From contig NW_009799103.1 in NCBI RefSeq assembly GCF_000213175.1, positions 1,047,541-1,111,540 of the forward strand: a stretch of DNA of 64,000 bases, in the 5' to 3' direction. Numbering within the stretch: position 1 is the first letter of the stretch; each line of letters begins with the position of its first letter. The notes beneath the pieces were generated by a model, which was not told where the DNA came from, made no database searches, and saw only the letters and a program-made list of their open reading frames with translations. The translations under genes and the position numbers were made by a program. This document shows positions 57,101 through 64,000 of this stretch, piece by piece. This stretch comes from Neurospora tetrasperma FGSC 2508. Lineage: Eukaryota; Ascomycota; Sordariomycetes; Sordariales; Sordariaceae.

Positions 57101-59759
57101 TATTTATATAATTCTAGGAATATATTTATAATAAATTTAAATAAGAAGAGGTTAAATTAGTAAACGTATACAAGAAGATATTGTCCTAATAGCTATAGGA
57201 TAGCCCCGGCTCAATAGTATTTAAGTTTTAATCGAATATTATTATTTAAAATATTTTAAATAGACATTATTAAATAACTTAATTTATTAATACTAGATTA
57301 ACTAAGATTGAGAGGGAGGTTAAAGTAAAAGAGAGCTTTAATATAATTATAAATATCGTTTCATTTATAAAGAACGTTATAAATATAGTAATTTAGGTTA
57401 TACTTTAACCTGCGCTTACTTAGACCGGTATTTATATTACTTTAGAGGTATATTTATTTAGAGTATAATACTTTATATATTAATTTCTATAGATATTTAT
57501 TAATTTTATAAAAGTAATTGAAATTAATTATAAAAGGATTAATTATATTATTAAAAGAATAGATTAATATTGGAATTTATTAATTAGCCTTCTTAGGGAT
57601 TTTATTAATAATATTAGTAAATTCGATAGAATAAGAAGCGAATTAGAGAATTAAATTATTAACTTTTATAAAGTGCTCCTCTTTTATTAAATTAAAAATA
57701 TTTGTACTTATTATTGTAATTGCGGCTTAGTTTTTCTATAGGATATAATTACGCTTAATAATTAGAAAGTTGATTTGGGGGCTATTTAAAACGCTGAAAA
57801 CTATTTCCAAAATAATACTTAAATATATACTAATTAGTAAGTAACGTTTCGCTTCGAGTAATTCGTTAGTTATATAATATTAGAGAAGGACTAGTAATAT
57901 TTAAAGTACTTACGTTTTACTAATCCTTATAATAATAAAGTTTGTATCGAACGGATTAAAGGTAGCCTTTTATAGGATTTATATCGTTGGGTCTTTAATA
58001 ATATTAACTTTTAATAATAATATAATAATTTATAGTATTAATTATTCTAAATTAAGGGCGACCCCGGTAAAGCGAAGACTATATTACTATATAGTATTAT
58101 TAATAAATTAGATTAAAGTAATATTATTAAAGCGTACTATTATAATATAATTTACTTCTTTTACTAAACTACTAACTTTTATATTAATAATATAATTATT
58201 ATATTATATAGTTTAATTTATTTATTTAGTAATTAATAGTTATTTATCCTCTTATACGTATAAAGTAAATATAATTATATAAATAAAGGCTTCTTTAAAA
58301 ATATAAATACGTAGGACGCCCTATTGAAAATCTTTATTAATATTCTACAAAACCTAAGCCTCCGAATAATTTATTTAATTTTTAATATATTTAATAAATA
58401 TATTCTAATAGACCTACTATAGTTTTTCAATTTAATTACTTAATAATTATTATTTAAATTTCGAATTAAATAGATTGTTTTAAATTGTAATTAGCTATAA
58501 GTTAAAGAATAGTTAGAGGAAGCTATAAATAAAGTAAAGGTTTCCTTAGAATTAAATACGGAATCCGTTATAGTGGTTATTAATATATTTATTCTATATA
58601 AGGTAAATAATTTAGTAGGGGGGAAAAAATATAATTTAAGGATAAAAAAGACCGTTTAGGACTATTTATATTTTAATATATAAAATATATTCTTTTAGGT
58701 AATATTAATTTATTAAGCGTTTAAAAAGGTTTAGGAAGGGTTTACTCTAAAAAAGCTACGTATATTTCTATTTGGGCTAAATATTCTATATATACGGATA
58801 AAAGAAGATATAAATTAATTTAATAAATCCGATCTTTATAGGTACCTTTTTACTATTATTATAATTGTTCGCCGATTAATTAACTTTAAAGAATTAATTA
58901 CTCTTACTAATAAATTTAATAATACTTATAATAATTTTAAATTATTAAAAATAATTATAGGGCTTTATAGTTTATTTCTAATACTATAAGAACGGACTAT
59001 TTATTTTATTTATTAATTAGCTAAGGACTTTTTATTTAATAAAGCCTTTAATAAAATTAGTAATTAAGCTTCTTAGGAGGCATTTAAATGGATTTTTCCT
59101 TTTAGGAAAGAAGATATAAATTATATTATCTTTTTAAAATTATTTAAAATTATGTTTATAATATTATAATATAATATATACGGTTTAAACGTATTAGGAT
59201 TTCCGAATAATAAGGTTTAAGTACCGAATTTAGACCCGCTAGTAACGGTACGGTATTTATACGTTTATTAAATTAATTATTTATATAATTTAGTTTTTAG
59301 TACGAATATAAATTAGAATAATCTTTTATAGGATAATAGGGTTATTTATATATTCTTTAAAACGAAGTACTTTTATTAGTTGGAAGCTCTAAATCTATTC
59401 TAAACTATATTTATAGGCGTTATTATAATTCGAAAGTTCGAGGGCTTATTAATAAATATAAATTTAATTCCGTACTAGGAATTTTATTTAATTAAAGATA
59501 TAGGGAGGTAATAATTAATAGTAATTAATAAAATTTATTTAGAATACTTACTAATTTATTCTATTTTATTAATAAATAATAGAATAAGTTCTATTTTAAA
59601 TATATATTTTAATACTTATATTTACTTTAAATAGTAGTTTAATAAAGAGGAATTTTAATATAGAAGAACTTAAATAAATTCGAATTAAGTTAGCTATAGA
59701 ATTAAATTAGAATATAATCCTAAAAGGTTATAGCTAGGATATTTATTTAGTAGTATTTT

Positions 59760-60990
59760 TGTTGGATAGTTAGCAATTTACATCCAGTTCGGATAATAAA
59801 ATAATTAAAATTTAGGATCCAGTATTAAGGAATTACCTTTAAACCCTCGAAGGTTATAATAACTCTATTCGTTTAATAGTATTCTTATTTAATAATTAGT
59901 AATTTACATCCGGTTCGGGGGACTATATAATTAAAATTTGGAATTTAGCATTAAAAAACTACCTTTAAACTTTAGAAGGTTATAGCAATTAGGTTTGTTT
60001 AATAGTATTTTTACTTAATAACTAGCGGTTTATATCTAATTCGTAGAATAAAACAATTAAAATTTAGAATCCGGCGTTAGGGAGCTACCTTTAAATTCTA
60101 GAAGGCTATAATTATTATATTAATTTAATAGTATTTTCGCCTAATAATTAGCGGTTTATATCCGGTTCGGATAATTATATAATTAAAATTTAGAATCCGG
60201 CGTTAGGAAGTTTGTCTTTTTAAAACCTTAGAAGGTTATAGCAATTAAATTTATTTAATAGTATTCTCGCGTAATAACTAGCGGCTTACGTCCGGTTTAT
60301 AGGATTATATAATTAAAATTTAGAATCTAACATTAGGGAATTATTTTTAAACTTTAAAAGGCTATAGCGATTAAATTTATTCAATAGTATTCTCGCTTAA
60401 TAGCTAGCAATTTACATCCGGTTTATAGGATTAAATAATTAAAATTTAGGATCTAACGTTAGAAAGCTACCTTTAAATTCTAAAAAACTATAGCGATTAG
60501 GTTTATTTAATAGTATTCTCGCTTAATAATTAGCAATTTACGTCCGGTTCGGGGGATTATATAATTAAAATTTAGAATCCAACATTAAAACTCTACTTTT
60601 AAATTTTGGAAGGCTATAATTAGGACGTTCGTTCAATAGTATTTTCGTTTAATAGCTAGCAGTTTATATCCAGTTTATAGGATAAAATAATTAAAATTTA
60701 AAATTTAATATTGGAGAACTACCTCTAAACCTTAGAAGGCTATAATTATTATATTAATTTAATAGTATTTTTACTTAATAGCTAGCGGTTTATATTCGGT
60801 TTAAGGGACTATATAATTAAAATTTAGAATCCGGCGTTAGGGAGCTACTTTTAGACCTTCGAAGGTTATAGTAGCTCCGTTCGTTTAATAGTATTCTTAC
60901 TTAATAATTAATAGTTTGCGTATAGTTCGGATAATAGGACGATTAAAATTTAGGATCCGGCGTTAGGGAACTGCCTCTAAACGATTAATA
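59760..60990 (+). repeat. ten 126-bp WD40-encoding tandem repeats
   Basis: A fixed point in the unit (GTTCGG/GTTTAT) occurs at 59787, 59913, 60039, 60165, 60295, 60421, 60547, 60673, 60799 and 60925: a 126-bp period with one 130-bp step. Each unit still shows the WD40 pattern, for example IIKIWN and YLxTLEGY, with W often turned to a stop. Differences between units are almost all C/T or G/A, as RIP produces. Confidence 0.92.
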
Positions 60991-62928
60991 TTAGTATTAT
61001 AATGACTAATATTTCGTTTAACCTTACTAATTATTACTTATATATTAACGTTAAATATATTGAAATAAATATAAAAATTATTGAAAGTTAAATTATATTA
61101 AATAATTTAGAGAATTATAGTTATAGTTTAGAGTAAAATAGTTTCTAAATTATTTATAACGGTTAGAATGTACTTTAGTTACTATTAAATTACTAATTAT
61201 TTAATTATAACCTCTAAGGACGGATAATATTTATTAGTACTATATTAGGATTAATTTAATTTATTAATTTTTTATAAAATATATAATATATTTTATATTG
61301 TTCTTAATTCCTTTTTCTATATTTTATTTTCCTAGCGTACTATCCGAAGGGTTTAGGAGGATAGGTAAATTTATAAGAATTTTATAAATTCTAGTACCTT
61401 CTACTATTATTAAAATAATATATTTTATTACAAAAATATAAAATTATTCTATCCCTTAACTCTCCTTATATAAATACTTATATAGTCTAAATACTACGGG
61501 ATTAACCCGTAACTACCTAGTTATAATTAAAGTTAATATAATAGTAAAAGCCTTAATTCTCTTCGATTAGATAAATAGTTTCTTTTTTAATAGTATTTGG
61601 GAGAACTAATATATTTATAGTAGTATTACTATAATTATATAGTATTATAGTAGTAGTAAATTACTATATTAATTAAGTTATATTCTTATAAAAGGATATA
61701 AATAATTAAAATTAATAGTTTAGTCATTTAAATAGTTTTATATAATTATAATAAATAACTAAATTATTATATATAATCCTTCTTAATTAAAATATAAGAA
61801 TTTGCAATTTAATATACAATTTATATTACCGATTGGGTATTAAAAGGTACTCTAAAATTAATTTTATATAAATAGTAATTCAATTCGTATAGGTAATAAA
61901 ATACTCTCTTTCTATCTAAATTAACTTTATTTATTAATGGGAAGAAGTTTAGGCTTATAAATGGTCGTTACTACTACTATAATATCTCCAATTCAAAATT
62001 CCGCTTACGGTTTTAAATTTAATTATAATAACCTAGAATAGAATAGCGAATTTTATAACTTTATACCCCCGCTACTAAGGATAAAGGTTAATATATCTTC
62101 CCTATAATAGTATTAATCCAGCCTTACTAAAACGGGTACTAAATTTATTAAAGGCGTTTGTTTAAGTAAATAAATAAGGGAAGATAGAGAGAGGAAGAAT
62201 AAATTAGAGGAAGAGTAAATTAGAGGAAGAGGAAGGAAGAGGAAGGAAGAGGGAGGAAGAAAATAGGGGGTTGTAAATAGAGGTATAAAAATAAACGGAA
62301 AGGAATAGAAAAGAGGCTTTTAGGGTATAATAAACCCTGGTTGTTATAAGTAATTATAAATAAAGATTAGTTTAAGGTTAATTAATATTCTAAATTAAGA
62401 GCCTTCCCTAAGTTGGTTATAATTAATTGCTGGGTAAATCGCCGGAAAAGGTATCTTCCGAATAAAAAAAAAAGGAGAGAGAAATTTAAATTATTCAAAT
62501 AAAGTAGTAAAATACTTATTGTTAGATTTATATCCTAAATTGTATTAACGCTAATATAATTTATTTTTTATATTTCTCCCAATAATTAATTCTTTAAGGC
62601 CCTTATAGGAACGGATATTATACTACTTTATATATATTCGTTCTTCTCTTCCGACTTTTAGACCTAAATTTAATCCTAATTATATACTTATAATTAATAG
62701 ATTCTTTTCCTTTATTCTATAGGTCCCGCTATATATTAGCAGTTCGCTTATTAAACAGTTCGATTAAAAGTATTAAACTATATTTATACTATAAGCAATA
62801 TATAATTTTTATTAATAATAGGCTTTAAATTACCCTCGGATTAATAATTATAGTAAATAATTTTTATATACTAGATTTACTAATATAATATATTTTACAT
62901 CCTACAGGAAGTGGAAATAAATATTAAA

Positions 62929-62964
<36 letters not shown>

Positions 62965-64000
62965 TTAATAGATTCTTTAATATTTTAGAAACGAAGTTAT
63001 ATATACAATATTTAAAAGATTTAAATTTAGTACTAATTTGAATAAATTATATTAACCCTATTTATTTGTTTTATCTATAATTTAAAATAGATTTTCTAAT
63101 TCAATACTATACTAGGCTCTCCTTAACGGATATAAATATAGATAAAAAGTCTTCTATTCTTACAATTGCCCTTTCTATTATTACAATTATATTCAAAGTA
63201 CTAATATTAATTATATTCTAAGGATTATTTTTTATAATAGAAGTTAATATTATAAAGAACCCGGCAATATTAAAAGAGACCTTAATACGTAGACTCTTTC
63301 CCCTAATTAAAAAATTGATAGAGGTCTAACTCCAATAAGGTATATAGGAATAGTACTAAACGAATTTAATTTAAAACCAAAATTTTTTTAATAATATTAA
63401 TTAGAAACTAATCGCTTTTATATTGTCCGCCGGGTACGAGAGGAAAATCTACTTCCTAGGGTATAAGAGTTTCACCTTCTAAAATCCTAATAGTAAAACT
63501 ATTTAGGCAATTAAAGGCAATAGGGAGATAATTATCCCTATAAATATAATAATTTACTTAATTCGGGGGAAGTAGAAATATATTACTATAATACTATTAT
63601 TATCGATATTAATTTAAATATTATTCGCGTTTAGGGTTATAAAGAATCGCTCTACAATTTAGAACCTTTGTAGGAATTCGAAATAGAGATATAGGGTATT
63701 ATAATATAATTAATAGGTTATATATATTTTTATTATAATATAATCCGCCTCCGCCGGATTTATATTCGTTAGATATAATAAATAGTAAGGAAATTGAAAG
63801 AGAAATATAATTAGTATTAAATAATAAACGTAGTTTTAATAAAATAGGAATATATATTCCCTAATAAATAATTAAAAGTTTATAATAATTATATTTATTT
63901 AATATTAATTTACTTTAAATTATAAATAAGGTAATAAATAGGGTATTTAAACGTTTTATTATATTTTCTAAAAGGAGTTAAAAGATTAAATAGTAAGAAT
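60991..64000. other. RIP-like AT-rich DNA with simple repeats
   Basis: No protein relic recognised. Contains a G/A-rich run at about 62170-62275 (GGAAGAGGAAGGAAGA) and an (AAT)n run at 62930-62961. It continues to the window edge, so the AT-rich block is longer than seen here. Confidence 0.6.

Larger units (their letters stand above)
56881..60990 (+). pseudogene. RIP-mutated NACHT-WD40 NLR (HET-E/NWD type)
   Basis: A STAND receptor gene of the fungal heterokaryon-incompatibility family, ruined by RIP. One plus-strand frame can be followed from about 57100 to 59740 despite dozens of TAA/TAG codons where Gln, Arg or Trp would be. In order: the NWD N-terminal domain (57130-57960; SELEN, then FYKVLLFY and GLVFL, ending LRFTNPYNNK); a linker to the NACHT domain with the P-loop GDPGKAKTILLYSIIN (58057-58104); the stretch to 59740 with ELITLTNKFNNTYNN, KDFLFNKAFNKI and GLNVLGFPNNKV; then, after a one-base phase change near 59740, ten WD40 units of 126 bp. 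A second phase change lies near 60205. No intact ATPase or repeat domain can be made from this locus as it stands. Flanks are equally AT-rich, so the whole block is probably heterochromatic. Confidence 0.88.

Noticed and set aside
1-64000. CRISPR array, rRNA operon, bacterial-type operon or phage
   Set aside because: None present; the sequence is eukaryotic, and no 5S or large rRNA stretch was recognised.

Overview
The window looks like a chromosomal segment of a filamentous ascomycete, most likely Neurospora or a close relative in the Sordariales. This is inferred from short GT..AG introns with CTAAC/CTGAC-type branch sites, strong C-ending codon bias, an intron-containing tRNA-Leu, a eukaryotic initiator tRNA-Met, and above all a right-hand block (about 55.4 to 64.0 kb) of very AT-rich, stop-riddled DNA typical of repeat-induced point mutation (RIP). 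No species-level identification was run.

Left arm (0-23 kb) is gene-rich. In order: a possible degraded unknown gene (0.6-1.6 kb, minus), a secreted copper amine oxidase (minus), a single-pass membrane protein with an internal duplication (minus), a secreted Ser/Thr-rich surface protein (plus), tRNA-Arg(ACG), a fatty-acid-hydroxylase/sterol-desaturase family protein (minus), a small hypothetical protein (minus), an NmrA-like NAD(P)-binding protein (plus), a LovD/class-C beta-lactamase-like serine hydrolase (plus), a large DUF6604-type protein (minus) and a Pyr4/PaxB-type membrane terpene cyclase (plus). The cyclase has no prenyltransferase or epoxidase gene beside it in the window.

Middle (23-49 kb) is gene-poor. 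It holds tRNA-Leu(AAG) with an intron, initiator tRNA-Met, an 18-copy 8-bp microsatellite, an 804-bp assembly gap flanked by a G-tract palindrome, a two-exon 72-residue Cys-rich gene reconstructed here, a frameshifted coding remnant, and a 352-bp pogo-like MITE. Much of the rest shows nothing I can support as a gene.

Right (49-64 kb): phenylalanine ammonia-lyase (minus, two exons) and a DHN-melanin hydroxynaphthalene reductase (minus, three exons) lie in tandem. The sequence then drops abruptly into AT-rich DNA. Inside it a NACHT-WD40 NLR (HET-E/NWD type) can still be read as a RIP-mutated relic: 54-bp N-terminal repeats, an NWD N-terminal domain, a P-loop NACHT domain and ten WD40 units with a 126-bp period. 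This relic is the most interesting object in the window: a self-repetitive incompatibility/immune receptor gene that seems to have been destroyed by the genome's own repeat defence.
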